Shown here in pieces: positions 22,001-34,190 of a DNA stretch of 37,136 nucleotides. The first letter of the stretch is position 1. Each line of letters opens with the position of its first letter. Source of the stretch: Purshia tridentata (taxonomy: Eukaryota; Streptophyta; Magnoliopsida; Rosales; Rosaceae); contig QANT01000056.1 of NCBI GenBank assembly GCA_003254885.1, forward strand, positions 1 to 37,136, in the 5' to 3' direction. Both the position numbers and the translations under genes were made by a program. The notes beneath the pieces were generated by a model, which saw nothing but the letters and a program-made list of their open reading frames with translations, was not told the origin of the DNA and made no database searches.

Positions 22001-25000
22001 TTTTTCTGCTATGAACTTCTTGTATTGTGTACTCATTCCTCCCTACAAGAAAAGGCAAAATGAAAACAAGATGCCTCATGATTAACATTAGTAACTTAAA
22101 ACCGAAAATAATATGTGAATAGGGAAGAAAAGGACAGAGAGGTATGAACCTTGAAAATAATTAATGTCTGGAAAATTGAAAAAAATTGAGATGGCTCTTG
22201 GTTCTCCATAACTTGAGCCTGAACTTGAAAAATGTGTGGTATGTCAGAGAAAACTAACCCCCTGAGTGATGCAGTCAAGTCATGAACTCAATCAACTAGA
22301 TGTGAATAAAATGGAAAATGTGTACTAAACAAATAAGTGTATATTGAAAAGCAGATACTACAGTATTATTCTATAAGGTCGTGCATATGAGAAAGCAACA
22401 TAGAACTTACCAAAACAGGATCCCCCCTGATTGAATCAATTATGGCATTCATATGAGAGATAGCATTCCTTCTATCTTCCTGCATGCAGAACATATAACA
22501 ATAATAAAACACTTAAAGTTCACCAAGGGATACTGAAAACTTAATAGTTGCTTCAGATGCATATGAGAGAGCCATCAGGAGATAAGTGAGTTCCAAATCA
22601 TTTGAAGTTAGATAATAAAATATAGCTCACACCTGGCCAAAAAGAAAATATGGCTCACAACTTAAATCGACAGTTTATCCAGGTAAGCCAGAGACTTTCA
22701 AGGCCTTATTATTTTTTTTCTACTTCTTATTTTCCCCTATTCTTAGTCATGTTGTGAACTATCATTGGTTTCTTAGAGTTACAACAAGCTAATAATATAG
22801 CCATAACAGCTATAAGTTTCAGGCTAATAAGCCATGGTTACCATTACACTCCTGCAGCCAAGCCATGCATAAAATAGATGCTCATCCCTTTCATTGGCAC
22901 GATATGTATATTGCACAATATAGCAATCCCCACTGAAAAGCTTTTTCTGTTCTGAAGTTGGAACAAGGGACAATTTATCACCATCCACCCGCCAAACCTG
23001 AAATTTCATTGATTGCATTAACATAAAGGAGCACAGGAGTTAACATAATGTGTAAGAGAGTATAACTTCTTCCAATAAGAAGCTACTTTCAATGTGCCTC
23101 TGCAATCTATAAATGGCTGGATGTCTTCTTCATCAGGAAGCTCTTTCACTTCATAACCCTGTTGCTTGAACATTGCTGGAAGAACATAAATATTATAAGA
23201 ATAATAATGAAAAAAATTCTACTTATACTGCTACTTTTTATACTACAAAGTTGGTAAAGATATTAAACCTGCTACTTTTCCTCGACCTTCTTCATACAGC
23301 CTGAGCTCCACCATTTGAGGCCAATTATCAAAAAATGACTTAAATTTTGCAGTTTCTAATCCTTCAGTTATAAAAGTCAAATGAGTACCAGCTGACTTGC
23401 CATGGTTTCTGAGGAAATCCTGCAAAATGGTAGGCCATCATCACTTAGAGAACAATTCTCATGGCACAATCATGAGATATATAGATTTTTCCTTAGCTTT
23501 GATTTATTACTAAGAAATCATACCACTTTTCTTTTTATCAGAATATTCCCATTACCATTTGCTGACTTCTGATAATTCAACAGTCTGTCTTCCAGGGGTG
23601 TGTGCTCTTTCAAAGAACAAAAAAGAGAGGAGATAAAAAGAATAGGGGAGGGAAAGGGATTCTTACTTCTGCAGCCGAGATTGATGTTTTCCTTTCTGTA
23701 ATTGAGGTATGTGTTCCCATCCAAACAAAAATCTCAGAGTCACAGTCCAGCATATAGCACTTGTCCGTCTCTAGCATTTCTTTATTTAATGAGTCAGTTC
23801 GACATGGACATAGTTTACCCTGAGTCGTTATCCTATGAATAGAAAAATTTCAAAGCACTCCCAAGAAAATAAAAATACATTTGAAGAAAGAAAAAAGGGA
23901 AAATAGATTATGAACATTATCATCCTGAATCTGACTTGAGCAAGTTGGCTGAGTAATTAATATGATTAGGCAAGTCAAGAGCAGAAAGTCTTAGAAGAGA
24001 AAATGAAAAAGAAGAAGAAAAGAAAAAAGGTCAAGAGCATAAATGTGTTTTCAAAGTTAGTCATACTCACCATAATAGTTTCGCAAAGGGTGTCTCAGAT
24101 TGTTTCTGAACAGAAGAAGGTGAATCCTGGGGAATTGGAGCATAACCGCCAAATAAGCTCCAGAATTCACCCACTTCAGGATCACCAACAAATTTTCCAT
24201 CCTCTGCAGAAATTTGACAGTTAACAATCACATATGGTTTCCTTAAGGGGAAAGAGCGAGTGAGAGAGGTCAGAAGAGCCAACCTATGGTTGCCACATTA
24301 CAGTTTGCACAATGTTTATTCTCTTTGATGTACTGAACAACTTCCAAAGCTTTAGCCCTTTCTTGTATGCTAGAGTTGCACCCACTAAAGAGGAAAATTT
24401 TTGATGCAGTATCAAGTATGAATACATCATTGTGGTTCAATGATGACCGAGAAAAAGGCACCTGGTGAAACATGCAGACCATACAGACTAAACAGTTAGC
24501 CGGGATAGAGGACAGAATTAGTAGCTGGTATTTATGAAGGAAGAGGGACAAATATGTGAAGCATGTAAAACACAATGAACTAGAAACCATTCCAGAAACA
24601 CATTAATTATTACACAATGTATTAGAGTAAGTAAAAATAAGGCCTAGAGCATACTTAATCCTAGTTAATGATTTAAATTGAGAGGTCCAGAAAATGACTA
24701 GTATCAGATAAAACAATTGCAGTAATGCAACAAATTTCAAAGAAGGCTTACTTCTTTAACATGAACAACATGGTCCCCTTTGCAAGCTAACAAGCTGACT
24801 TTATATGTTTCACCATTTGAGTGCTCTTGTTGTGATGTATATGCTCCTTCAATAGGTATAATACAAGGTTTGAAGTATGACAAAAACTTCTCTGTTTCTT
24901 GGCCTTGAAGTTCCCTATATTGCACAGTGCAGGACCCTAGGGCTGCATCTAGTTCAAGTGCTTTATCTGATGCCAATGCTGAGTCCACCTGCCATTATGG

Positions 25001-25927
25001 TATTAGTTTTTAGACACCCTGAAATGATATGGGTAATATTTTCCAAATTCTCCGTGCCAGTTAGTCTTGGTCTAAAATAGAAGACAGGGTGGAAACCTTG
25101 CTAGCATCATTTCCAAGCCAATAGTGTATGTCATGCTGAGGAGGGCCACTTTTGGGCAAAACTGTCTGTCATGATAAACAAGTAAAATAATCAAAGTAAT
25201 TGCATACCCACTTAGGTGCTCTATGCGATAACACAGATGATCCTCCAGTAAAGTTGTGACATTATAAGACGAAATAAATTGTACTGAAATAAATTCGATT
25301 TTGAAGATATGGTATGTGAAGAAACACTTGAGACAAAATTGTCAAGGAAAAGTTGAGTTGAATTTCTTCATGGTTTATTATCTTTTTTTCCGAAAAAGAA
25401 AAACATGGCAATGAAATGAGTACAATTTTCCAACAACTTACATTCAAAACAACATATGCACTTCCAGAATAGAATCTCACATGTGAAGATCTTGGAACAG
25501 GAACCAATTTTTGGTTCTCAACACACCAAATTTCTAAACCTCTAGAAGAAGAAGGTTAAGGATAAAGCTATGGATTTGAGCACAAGATGTATGACATATT
25601 AAGAATTAAAGTTACATGGTAGAATACCAATTGAACAAAAATGGTAAGTCATATGTGTCCATTAGTTGTTGCTAGCTACAAGAAAGATTGCATAGTAATG
25701 AGTAGTAGATTGTGTAATCTACCAATTCATTAACAATTCTAATTGATCGGATACTAACAACATACTTTTCTATGGCTACATTATATATATGTTCTTAACA
25801 GCTTAAGCTTTTGTCCTAAACCCATCAAAATTCCCAAATCTCCCAAGAAATGAAATCACTTGTAAGGATACAACTCTGCTCCTGCAGCCTGGAATGCTGG
25901 ATCTGTGTCTTTAGCATAAAGAGACAT
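19055..25927 (-). CDS. VLN1: Villin, VLN1-like actin-bundling protein
   Basis: Villin bundles actin filaments in the cytoplasm; Arabidopsis VLN1 is reported as calcium-insensitive and non-severing. I traced 22 coding exons with consistent phase: 25927-25872, 25541-25442, 25165-25097, 24988-24752, 24461-24284, 24203-24071, 23832-23667, 23419-23269, 23175-23087, 22997-22842, 22479-22411, 22218-22150, 22042-21905, 21573-21445, 21254-21107, 20955-20945, 20830-20690, 20484-20359, 20224-20162, 20037-19821, 19640-19489 and 19168-19055. Together they give 903 residues. The six gelsolin-like repeats carry blocks such as [18 protein letters not shown] and [20 protein letters not shown] in the first half. 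A Ser/Pro-rich linker follows, then a C-terminal headpiece (about 868-903) with [16 protein letters not shown] and final LF. Exon 16 is only 11 nt. VLN1 is preferred over VLN2-5 from the first 300 residues. Confidence 0.93.
20945..20955 (-). other. VLN1: 11-nt microexon of VLN1
   Basis: TTGATTTCAAG is bounded by AG (20957-20956) and GT (20944-20943, GTACAC). The preceding exon leaves one base (G) and the next begins in phase 0 at GTGAAAGAG. Exactly 11 bases restore the frame, reading T-E-V-D-F-K-V-K-E-I, which fits the villin family at this point. Skipping it would shift the frame. Confidence 0.8.
21762..21790. repeat. GA microsatellite in a VLN1 intron
   Basis: About 28 bases of GA repeats are interrupted once by AAAG. 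They lie in the intron between the exons at 22042-21905 and 21573-21445. Confidence 0.9.
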
Positions 25928-25990
25928 TGTATTTCATGTCTTTTTACACTCCTCACAGAACAACCTCCAAATATACAGTAGTTTCACTTT

Positions 25991-26250
25991 CTGCAGACCC
26001 AGCCACTGAAATTCATTAATCCCAAAGAAGACATTTGGTGAGGCACTATATGCAAAGCAAAACATCAGACCAGATGGGCTCAGCCCAGATTGTATAAATC
26101 AGCACTCTTGGTATTACATTCACACAAAGTTACAAACAAAAGGAAGGAGCATGAAACTTTTCTTAATAACAGTTAGAATAAAATCTGATCAGGTTCAAGG
26201 AAATAATAAATAAACACGTAGTCAAGCAAGGTTGAGTGAGTAATTCTTAC
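25991..26250 (-). other. VLN1: Probable 5'UTR intron of VLN1
   Basis: On the minus strand a strong donor (TTGG|GTAAGA, exon side ending at 26251) pairs with a good acceptor (TCTGCAG|AAAG, exon resuming at 25990). The acceptor lies 63 bases before the start codon. Leader introns are common in plant cytoskeletal genes. This is inferred from splice signals only. Confidence 0.5.
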
Positions 26251-26251
26251 C

Positions 26252-27427
26252 CAATAGGGCCAATACCCACCAAGTTTCTTTGTGCAGTTCTGTAGGATTC
26301 AGTGAAACTCCGGTGTGTACAGAGAAGGAACAGAACCCAGTAGGCAGTGGAGGAGTAAGGAGTATATTTTAATGCTGTTGACCCTATTAATTAAAGAATG
26401 ACGATGTAATATAGAAGTTGGAAAATAAATAAAGTGTACGTACTGGTCTACCACCATAAAGTGGAATGAAGAAGAAAGACAGATACTGTAACTGGGCCCA
26501 TCTCAAAAGTACTTAGGAAAAGATGATTGAAAAAGAGGTGGGGCGTGGTCTGTGTGTCGTTTGGTGCATGCCATGTGAGAGAGCGGAGATGTTTGCTCCT
26601 CTTCAACTTCAAAGTTTGTGAATTGTGAAACTATTTTGAGGGTGTACATATATGAGACATTCTTCACATTAGCAGGCTTGGACTCACTATTATATTTTTA
26701 TAGATATGTGTAAGTCACTGAAGTTTGCGTCAAATATAAGTAATATAATAGAATAGCCGTTAAGTTTGAAATATGCGTATCAATTCGATCCAATATATTC
26801 GTGTCAAATATTTCGACACAAATAATTAAATATTTAGTACTCAGCAACATAAAGGCCATCTCTAAAACCATTTGAATGAATGAACCATGGCTGGGTATGT
26901 TTACCAGAACCTAGTTCATAATTCTTGTACTGTTTGAATAATATATTTGATTTTTTTCAATAAATAATGTCTCTTTGGTCAATGCATAAAATGATGTTTG
27001 AGATTGGCCATGCGCATTATAATTGGTTGATTAAAATATGGGTGTTGATAATCACATTTATGAATTTGAATTTATGAAGCTTAGTGGACCACTAGGCTTT
27101 AGCAGCTTAGTGGACCTTTTACAAAATAAGATAATCTTATTGATGATAGCATTTATGAATTAAGCATGCCAAGCAGGACTCAACGCAGGGAAAATTCTTG
27201 TCGTCTTATACAAATTCAACAAAATATTTAGCATTTTAATCAGTGAGTAGGCCGCCTTTTGTATATATAGTTGAAAAAACAAAACAACAAAACTTGCTCG
27301 AGGCAGTCTGCCAAATGCTGAAAGCCATATTTACAGTTACATAATGGGCTCTTCAGTCTTCTGTCTCCAAATGAGTGGAACTGATACAACAGAAGGCAGG
27401 GAAAGAAAAAAGTGTTCTGATGATTCA
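26252..27427. other. VLN1 promoter and downstream spacer of the CBM20 gene
   Basis: The right-hand end of the VLN1 leader is probably within 26252-26360. No coding region is recognised beyond that. The sequence cttagtggacc occurs twice near 27080-27116, and the rest is AT-rich. The open frames at 27240-27544 overlap the 3' end of the next gene out of frame. Confidence 0.6.
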
Positions 27428-29317
27428 TTAAGAATTGTGTTCCTCTGTTGTTGCATCAATCCGAATCGAGAAATGAGTAGTGATCGGTTTTCCATGTTCT
27501 GTGGATACTGCTTCTTCAGAAGACACCCCTTGTATTGGAGTTGAACCAGGCACTGGAACTGGACATTCTTCATGAGTAAGCAAGGTGTCTTCATCTTCAT
27601 ATTCCAACCCCTGTATCGGAGTTGCCGGAATCTTGCTTCTTAAGGTTGTCGGGGTAGTCTTCTCAATGGACTGTCTTCCTTACGGACTCTGTTACGTAGC
27701 AAACACCATCATCCGAAACGCAAACTTCCTTGCTTGCACTAAGCACTGTCCCCTCTGGTGATTGCGTGGTCCTCTCTTCAAAAATGAGCTCATTGTTGCT
27801 TTTGAAAGTTGATTCATCATCTACAGAGCCAATTTTGTACATATTCTGCATAAGTTCTTCTCCAGAATGAGTCACATTCACAGGAGCAATTGGGGCCATG
27901 CTGGGTTTTGCATGCCGTGCCTCATTGTTGCTGCTGAAAGTTGATTTGTCATCTGCAGATGCAATTTTGTTTGAAAAATTTGCACCCTTTTTCACATTCA
28001 GCGTAAGTGCCTCTTCAGGATGAGTCACATTCCCACGAGAATTGGTGCCATGCTGGGGTTTGTAAGCAGTGCCTCATTATTGCTGCTGAAACTTGATTTA
28101 TCATCTGCAAAGCCAATTTTGTCTGAAACCCTTGCACCCTTGTTCACATTTAGCATAAGTTCTTCGGGATGAGTCACATTTCTAGAAACAGATGGTGTCA
28201 TGCCGAGGTTTGCAAGTGGCGCCTCATTGTGACTGATGGCTTGCCCTTCAGTTATTTTCTGAAGTTCAGCATTTTTCCAATCTTCATAAATGGTTATAGT
28301 GTTCATGGTATCCCAGGTGTGAAGAAATCGGTCTGGACCAGGTTGCCACACTAAATCTCCTTTGCGTGTTTTTAGTATAAACTTGAACTGGATGGCTCTG
28401 TCAATGGGGATATCCTATTCAAATTTAAAAAATTTTAACCTGTGAATCTACATGTCAAGTACAAAACAGCAAAGCAGAACTACAGACTGCCATTAATGTA
28501 AGAACTGAGCCCTTCCGAAATTCTTACCAGCTCAGCAGACCATATATTTCCATCTGACCAGTTCCGTGGTATAGCACTTGAAGGATTCCAGTGTCCCATG
28601 ATAGGTTCATTCCCCACCAGGAGAAAAGCCTCACCATACTTGCACTCCTTGAGTAATTGGAATTGAACATGAACAGTTTTTGATGACTCTGAGAAGCAGA
28701 GTTATCATAACTTGATATTGGGAAGTGGGAACTCATTGTTTAATCTGCTTAACAAGGTCGAATGAAGCGAACTTACCTGTTGATTGGACCCCAATTCCTG
28801 TCGTCTCTAAGGTCATGAACACCTACTCATGAAATTTAACATGAAACTGAATTAGGGAAAGTAAATTTATTAATCATACATCTCATTTCAGTTACTTCAC
28901 TATTAGTGATGGATTACTTTGAAGTTTGACATGATTGAGAAATAAACTCATACAAATATGGAGCAAGATAGCACTGCAGAGAGAGAGAGAGAGAGAGAGT
29001 ATACACACTCATTTCAGTAGTCTTGTGCATTACAAAATGGTGCATTATGTAAACAGATCGATGAGAAACAGAAACATATACACTTAGCATAAATAAAATA
29101 AATCATAGTATTATAGTAGTACCTCTGTTTGAGATGGAGCAACAGATTGGAGAGATTTGTGTCGAAGCAGAAAAGTATGATGAACATGTAAATTGGAATT
29201 ATGAAACCTTAAAAAGCAAATTTCCAATCGACCCAGAAGAGTTTTTAATGGAGTTGGGGGTTTGTTAGGATTAGACTTTGCAAACAACATTGAAGAGGAT
29301 CTTGCAAAGCCTTCCAT
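27428..29317 (-). CDS. CBM20 starch-binding-domain protein, reading frame interrupted by two frameshifts
   Basis: The likely role is a plastidial starch- or glucan-binding protein; no catalytic domain is visible. Exons are 29317-29123, 28822-28777, 28688-28528 and 28414-27428. Residues 1-65 are Ser/Arg/Leu-rich and transit-peptide-like. A CBM20 domain covers about 85-180 (VHVQFQLLKECKYGEAFLLV, GHWNPSSAIP, LVWQPGPDR, with Trp residues suited to glucan stacking). The last exon then encodes three repeats of about 50 residues built on NVTHPEE...DDKSSFSSNN (starting at 28225, 28075 and 27923) and a Glu/Pro-rich tail ending at 27428. The frame shifts between 28040 and 28031, where one base is missing relative to the sister repeats. 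It returns between 27681 and 27666. As written, translation stops at 28025 (263 residues). With both shifts ignored the frame would be about 462 residues. Sequencing error or a real null allele are both possible. Confidence 0.8.
27924..28225 (-). repeat. Tandem coding repeats of about 150 bp in the CBM20 gene
   Basis: Unit 1 (28225-28076, 150 bp) and unit 2 (28075-27924, 152 bp) are followed by a shortened third unit from 27923. Each encodes E-A-x-x-x-N/K-P-S-M-A/T-P, NVTH, N-K-G/I and DDxSxFxSNN blocks. Unit 2 has one extra codon and one missing base, which explains the 2-bp length difference and the frameshift. Confidence 0.85.
28979..28999. repeat. GA microsatellite in CBM20 gene intron 1
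   Basis: An uninterrupted run of about ten GA units lies in the first intron of the CBM20 gene. Confidence 0.95.
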
Positions 29318-30013
29318 TGGCTCTGTTGTACTAGAAAGAGCCAGAGACCTACAAACGTTATGTATTATGTATCCAAATGAGTAAATTCAGGAAGTCAAAA
29401 ATGAAGTAGTTGTGTATATAAGATGCATATATGCACGAAAACTGAGGGGTACGGATCTGACATCATGTGGGATTTTGACACGTGGCATAGGGAAGTTATT
29501 GCATTATACTTTGTTATTGAGCAAAAAAACGGTTTGAGGCACTCAACTGAAATCAGAAATATGAGGCAATTTTTATTGCGGATTTTCAGTTTTGGTTTTG
29601 CACTAGTGTTTGGTTAGAGATCTGAGTCAAAAAAAATTAAAAAGTAATAAAAAATTGGAAAACAAAAAATTATGTATGTATACATGATTGAAGAATGGAG
29701 AAAGAATGAAACAAACAGTAACCAAAGTTATTAGAAACTAACACAAATTTTGATTAACCTAACTAAAACAAAGTTATTTCCTGATTAATTTTCAACATTT
29801 TCCTTGTTTGGGAGTGCTTCTATAAGAAGCCCTTTGGCTAGAAGTGCTTTTGTTAGAAACACTTTTGAGCATGTTTACTTTAGCTGGAAGTAGGAGATTC
29901 CCAATCGTATGAGAAACATGTATCTCTGTGATTATAGATATAAGTAGTATATGGAGAGGCCCCAAAAGATGAACAATTATTTTAGGTACGGTGTAACAAA
30001 AACTTTCCATTAT
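29318..30013. other. CBM20 gene promoter and PPR downstream spacer
   Basis: No gene is seen. About 29800-29900 contains related, partly inverted short blocks (agtgctt, aagtgcttttgttag, aaacacttttgagc) that look like a decayed MITE. Sequence next to 30014 is the 3'UTR of the PPR gene. Confidence 0.5.
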
Positions 30014-32239
30014 TCACCAATAATCGTTACATGAGCAATGCCCCTCTCTAAAATGATGAAACCGGTATCGATCTCTGAGCAATATCTCCCTATTATAAAG
30101 CCTAGATATAAGCTTAGCAACTGAATGGCAGTCTCCACAAACACGAAGATTCTTCACAATCTGAATTGGTTGAGATGGACTCAAGCTAATAAGTCCAAAG
30201 GCAATCGCTAATTTCTCACTGTGAAGGTTTAGGGCCTGCTCCTGCATCTCCTCTTCCTCAACAAGTTGCAGTAGGTGTGACTTCTTCGGCACATATCCGA
30301 CTGACTTCAATCTCCCTGCTATCTCACCCAACTTTGAGTAGATTTCTTTGGATAGAGGGTGAGAATTATCACCAACAAGGAACTCATGAACATTACCATT
30401 GACTTCAATTGAGCTACAACCTGGTTCTTTCTTTATTCCCAAATCTCGCATAAGCTTCCTTAAACCAGAAACCTCTTCCCATTTCCCTGTTTTTGCATAT
30501 ATATTTGATAAGAGTACATAGGCTCCATGATTTCTGGGATCCAACTCAAGCAAATGGCTACAAGCCTTTTCAGCAAGCACAACATTCCCATAAAGTGTAC
30601 AGGCTCCAAGCAGAGCCCCCCATACAGAAGCAGTAGGAGATATTGGCATTTTCTCTATCAATTCTACAGCTTCCTCCAGATTGCCTGAACGACCAAGCAT
30701 ATCAACCATGCAAGCGTAGTGCTTCACTCCAGGAACAACCCCATAAACTGGCCCCATTTGATAGAAAAATGTCCTTCCCTCGTCCACCAATCCTGTGTGG
30801 CTACAAGCACATAATACATTGGTAAATGTCACAGCATTGGGCTTGACCTTAGCTTCTAGCATCTTTGAGAAAAAATCCAATGCATCCCTCCCCTTCCCAT
30901 GCATCGCCAAACCAGCAATCATGGCGCTCCAGACAAATACATCTCTCCTCTCCACTGAATTAAATACCTCAAGTGCCTTATCTAGATCCCCACACTTTGC
31001 ATACATGTCAATAAGCGAGGTTGTGAGGTGACAATTCAACTTAATCCCGTGCTTCTTCATGTAAACATGTATCCATCCGCCAAGATCAATTGCTCCCAAC
31101 TGAGCACACGCTGCCAGAGTACTAACTAGAGTGACTTCATCAGGTTTTGGACTCTTGCTTTTCTGCAACTTGTGGAAAATAGCCAAAGCCTCCTTTGGCT
31201 TACCATTTTGTTCATAAGAAGAAATGAGGACATTCCATGCAGCAATATCTTGACTAGGCATCGCATTAAAAATTTGCCAAGCCTCATCATAATTCCCCAA
31301 ATGAGCATACCCATCAAGCATAGTAGTCCATGAAACAATATCCTTCTCTGGCATCCTATCAAACAACCTTTTAGCATCTTCAACAATCCCACATTTCACA
31401 TACATATCAAGCACAGCATTATGCAAAGTCAAGTTCTCTGTAACTTCATTCCTTTCAATATACGAACAAACCCACCTCCCAAACTCCAAATCCACCTTCT
31501 TTCCACAAGCTGACAACACGCTTACCATCGTCACATCATTTGGTTTTACATTCTCCGCCTCCATTTTCATAAACAACTCCAATGCCTCCTGAGGACAATT
31601 CCCCTGCGCGAAAGCCGTAATAATAGAATTCCAGGATACAACATCTTTTTCAGGAATCTTCACAAAAACCCGATGTGCCAAATCCAAATCTCCGCACGAC
31701 CCATAAAAATGAATGAGCGAATTAAGGATATAAATATCTGAACCAAGCGAGGCCTTTATAGCCATGCCATGAAATCCTCTTCCAACCTGCGAAGCCTTGA
31801 GCTCCGAAGCCGCCTTAATTACAAAAGGGAAAGTAAATTTATTGGGACATTCAAAACACCAATCAAGCATTTGCAAAAATATGAGAATGCTCTCAACTGG
31901 GTCGGCGCTCGACGCATAAGCGCGAATGAGGGTGTTCCAAGTGTAAAGATTTGGTTGGGGAATGTGATCAAACACTCGGCGGGCATATTCGAGGCTCGAG
32001 AATGGGGAGAGAGCACAGGCTGTAATGAGCTTGCTGGCGGAGTAGGGGTCAAAGAATAGGCCCGTACGGAGAATTTGGGCATGGACTTGCTTTAGCTGGT
32101 TTATGCTGGTGCATTGATCTATCAGTGAAAGAACTGGGTATGGGTCGGTTGGGAAACGAAGGTCGTTAGTGACGGTTGAGGACGGTTTAGGGTTTGGGTG
32201 ACGTGGTAGAGAGATAACTGGGGTGCCTAGAGTTGCCAT
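30014..32239 (-). CDS. OTP81: DYW-class PPR protein, OTP81/QED1-like chloroplast RNA editing factor
   Basis: This is a PLS-type pentatricopeptide protein. Family members bind specific chloroplast transcripts and direct C-to-U editing; Arabidopsis OTP81/QED1 (At2g29760) serves several plastid sites. A single intronless frame gives 741 residues from MATLGTPV, compared with about 738 remembered for the Arabidopsis protein. Another Met at 32293 adds 18 residues with no family likeness. A short transit peptide is followed by tandem PPR motifs (for example [37 protein letters not shown] and [15 protein letters not shown]). Then come the E region ([32 protein letters not shown]) and the DYW deaminase domain. 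The zinc and catalytic signature includes [11 protein letters not shown] (HxE), CGDCHSVAK (CxxC), [10 protein letters not shown] and terminal DYW. All deaminase residues I can check are intact. Confidence 0.94.
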   Translation of the reverse strand: MATLGTPVISLPRHPNPKPSSTVTNDLRFPTDPYPVLSLIDQCTSINQLKQVHAQILRTGLFFDPYSASKLITACALSPFSSLEYARRVFDHIPQPNLYTWNTLIRAYASSADPVESILIFLQMLDWCFECPNKFTFPFVIKAASELKASQVGRGFHGMAIKASLGSDIYILNSLIHFYGSCGDLDLAHRVFVKIPEKDVVSWNSIITAFAQGNCPQEALELFMKMEAENVKPNDVTMVSVLSACGKKVDLEFGRWVCSYIERNEVTENLTLHNAVLDMYVKCGIVEDAKRLFDRMPEKDIVSWTTMLDGYAHLGNYDEAWQIFNAMPSQDIAAWNVLISSYEQNGKPKEALAIFHKLQKSKSPKPDEVTLVSTLAACAQLGAIDLGGWIHVYMKKHGIKLNCHLTTSLIDMYAKCGDLDKALEVFNSVERRDVFVWSAMIAGLAMHGKGRDALDFFSKMLEAKVKPNAVTFTNVLCACSHTGLVDEGRTFFYQMGPVYGVVPGVKHYACMVDMLGRSGNLEEAVELIEKMPISPTASVWGALLGACTLYGNVVLAEKACSHLLELDPRNHGAYVLLSNIYAKTGKWEEVSGLRKLMRDLGIKKEPGCSSIEVNGNVHEFLVGDNSHPLSKEIYSKLGEIAGRLKSVGYVPKKSHLLQLVEEEEMQEQALNLHSEKLAIAFGLISLSPSQPIQIVKNLRVCGDCHSVAKLISRLYNREILLRDRYRFHHFREGHCSCNDYW

Positions 32240-32684
32240 CGCTTCTGTGGTCACACTAACCACATTTACTTGCAGCTTTTTATTTTTAAACAAGGGAACA
32301 AGATTTCAGGGTCACCATGTTTGGTTCTATTATTGCCACATGTAGATGACCAAGACAATTATTTATCTTATCTGGGTTGAGGGTGTTTTTAACAACTTAA
32401 AAATCTCAAATGGTCCATGGCCACATAAAAAAAAATCTCAAATGGTATTTAGCGAAAGAAAAAAAAAGGTCAAATGGCAAAAATATTTGTTATAAGTTAT
32501 AACTTCCAAGGAAGATGTTAAAGAAATAGAACTCCCAAAATTTTCTTTTCTCAATCCTCTCCCATAAAAAGTAAAATGTGAAATGGTTAGAGAGGGAAAG
32601 ATGTTTTTTTTCACAGATTTTAGTTCTATAGATCATAGATTTATTGATGAGTTATTCAACCTACAAAAGCATCATCAACCCATG
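32240..32684. other. Short spacer between UGT and PPR genes
   Basis: About 445 bases hold the PPR promoter and 5'UTR and the UGT 3'UTR. The 14-base sequence aaatctcaaatggt occurs twice (near 32400 and 32434). No other feature is seen. Confidence 0.6.
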
Positions 32685-34130
32685 TTAATTACAACCACCA
32701 TCTTTCCCAATCACATCCTCAATAAATCTACCAATAGAAGCAAAGGAAGACCCACCATCCTTCACAGCTTTTCTGGTCATCTCTCCGATCTCCTTCACTT
32801 TCTTCCTTACCTCACTATCCATGTCCATTACACCAACCACAGCTCTCTCTACCTCATCTGCCACCACAAGCTCATCACTACCCTTCCTGTAATCCAACCT
32901 CATCTCAATTGCTAGCCCCAACTCCTTGACCATTCTAAAAGCGTTGAGCTGTTGCTCTGCATACATAGGCCATGTGACAATAGGCACACCATGCCACAAG
33001 CTCTCCAAGATTGAATTCCACCCACAATGAGACACAAACCCTCCAGTTGCCTTGTGAGCCAAGACTTCCACCTGCGGGGCCCACCCACATATCAGCCCCT
33101 TCCCTTTGGTCCTTTCCAAGAACCCATCTGGCAAGACTTCCTCAAAGTTTGAGCATTCGCTTGGCACGATGAAGCCTTTGCCTTTGGGTGATGGCATGCG
33201 CAACGACCATACGAACCTCTGCCCGCTCTGCTCGAGCCCAGCTGCTATCTCTCTCACTTGGGCTCCACCAAAGCTCCCCATGCTCCCAAAACACAAAAAC
33301 ACAACCGATGATGGAGGCTGATCATCGAGCCATTTAATGATGCTGTCGCGCTGTGCCTGCTCTAAATTGGAGTGACCCCGATGGCCACTGACATCGAGCA
33401 CGGGTCCAACTGGGTACACTGGCGGGGTTCGACCATCTAAAAACGAATTGATGGCATGTCTCTCTAATTCAACAAGTGTGTTGGCTATAATGCCTTTGGT
33501 GTCACGAAATCTCGAAGCGAGCTTAACATAAGCAGTGTAGCTACCATCAAACATAGACACAGGTAGTACTCTAGGAGGAACAGGGTGGACAATACCTGGG
33601 ACTAACCAATCAGGATCGGAGTCCTTAGGCTCTGCACCCTTCTGTTCATGATACGTTGGAAGTTGGAGCATTACCGAGAGATATCCTGCGTTGCTTGTCA
33701 TGAATAAGTAAGAGGGAAGCTGGAGTTCTTTGGCGACATCGATCATAGACACGCAGAAGAAATCAACCACCAACCCCGCAACCCGAACAGAGTCCGAATT
33801 AGCATAGGATGATACAACTTCAGTGAGGATTTTCCTGACATTGGGTACGTGATTTTCAATGTGAAGAGAGAAAAGTTTTGCCGGGGACTTGAATGAGTCT
33901 GGTGGAGGGGTTTCTGAAGGTTGAGGGACATCGATGAGTTGGATTCGGGGTTCTGAGGCTGCAAGTGATTCTGAGTATGAACTTATAGAGCTGGGGAAGG
34001 CTGATTTGATAGCGAGAATGGTGATTGAAATTCTATCATCTCGCTGAAGCAAAAGCTTTGCGAATTGCAAGGTTGACACAAGGTGGCCGGCTCCAGGTGA
34101 TGGGATGAACACTAGTACTGCTTGCTTCAT
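32685..34130 (-). CDS. UDP-glycosyltransferase, UGT71-like (family 1)
   Basis: The enzyme transfers a sugar, probably glucose, from UDP-sugar to a small-molecule acceptor such as a phenylpropanoid, flavonoid or hormone in the cytosol. One intronless frame gives 481 residues, normal for family 1. The catalytic His16 lies in [10 protein letters not shown] and the activating Asp123 in GLVVDFFC. The PSPG sugar-donor box (about 350-393) runs from [16 protein letters not shown] through [16 protein letters not shown] to WPMYAEQQ, with the terminal Gln associated with UDP-glucose. The N-terminal [20 protein letters not shown] and the overall layout resemble UGT71A/C/K proteins, which in Rosaceae include phloretin and flavonoid glucosyltransferases. 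The acceptor cannot be read from the sequence. A decayed relative lies just upstream. Confidence 0.94.
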   Translation of the reverse strand: MKQAVLVFIPSPGAGHLVSTLQFAKLLLQRDDRISITILAIKSAFPSSISSYSESLAASEPRIQLIDVPQPSETPPPDSFKSPAKLFSLHIENHVPNVRKILTEVVSSYANSDSVRVAGLVVDFFCVSMIDVAKELQLPSYLFMTSNAGYLSVMLQLPTYHEQKGAEPKDSDPDWLVPGIVHPVPPRVLPVSMFDGSYTAYVKLASRFRDTKGIIANTLVELERHAINSFLDGRTPPVYPVGPVLDVSGHRGHSNLEQAQRDSIIKWLDDQPPSSVVFLCFGSMGSFGGAQVREIAAGLEQSGQRFVWSLRMPSPKGKGFIVPSECSNFEEVLPDGFLERTKGKGLICGWAPQVEVLAHKATGGFVSHCGWNSILESLWHGVPIVTWPMYAEQQLNAFRMVKELGLAIEMRLDYRKGSDELVVADEVERAVVGVMDMDSEVRKKVKEIGEMTRKAVKDGGSSFASIGRFIEDVIGKDGGCN

Positions 34131-34180
34131 CTCAACGCATCGATCCTTTTACACTCTTACTTCCTTTGCCTATCTATCCC

Positions 34181-34190
34181 ATATATATAC
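34181..34190 (-). promoter_or_regulatory. TATA box of the UGT gene
   Basis: GTATATATAT on the minus strand lies about 51-60 bases before the UGT start codon. This is a plausible TATA box with a very short leader. Confidence 0.5.

Noticed and set aside
27666..28036. Intron explaining the CBM20 gene frame break (donor CTC|GTGGGA, acceptor CATTGAG|AAG)
   Set aside because: The interval is clearly protein-like and repeats neighbouring coding units; splice signals are weak, so frameshifts are the better explanation.
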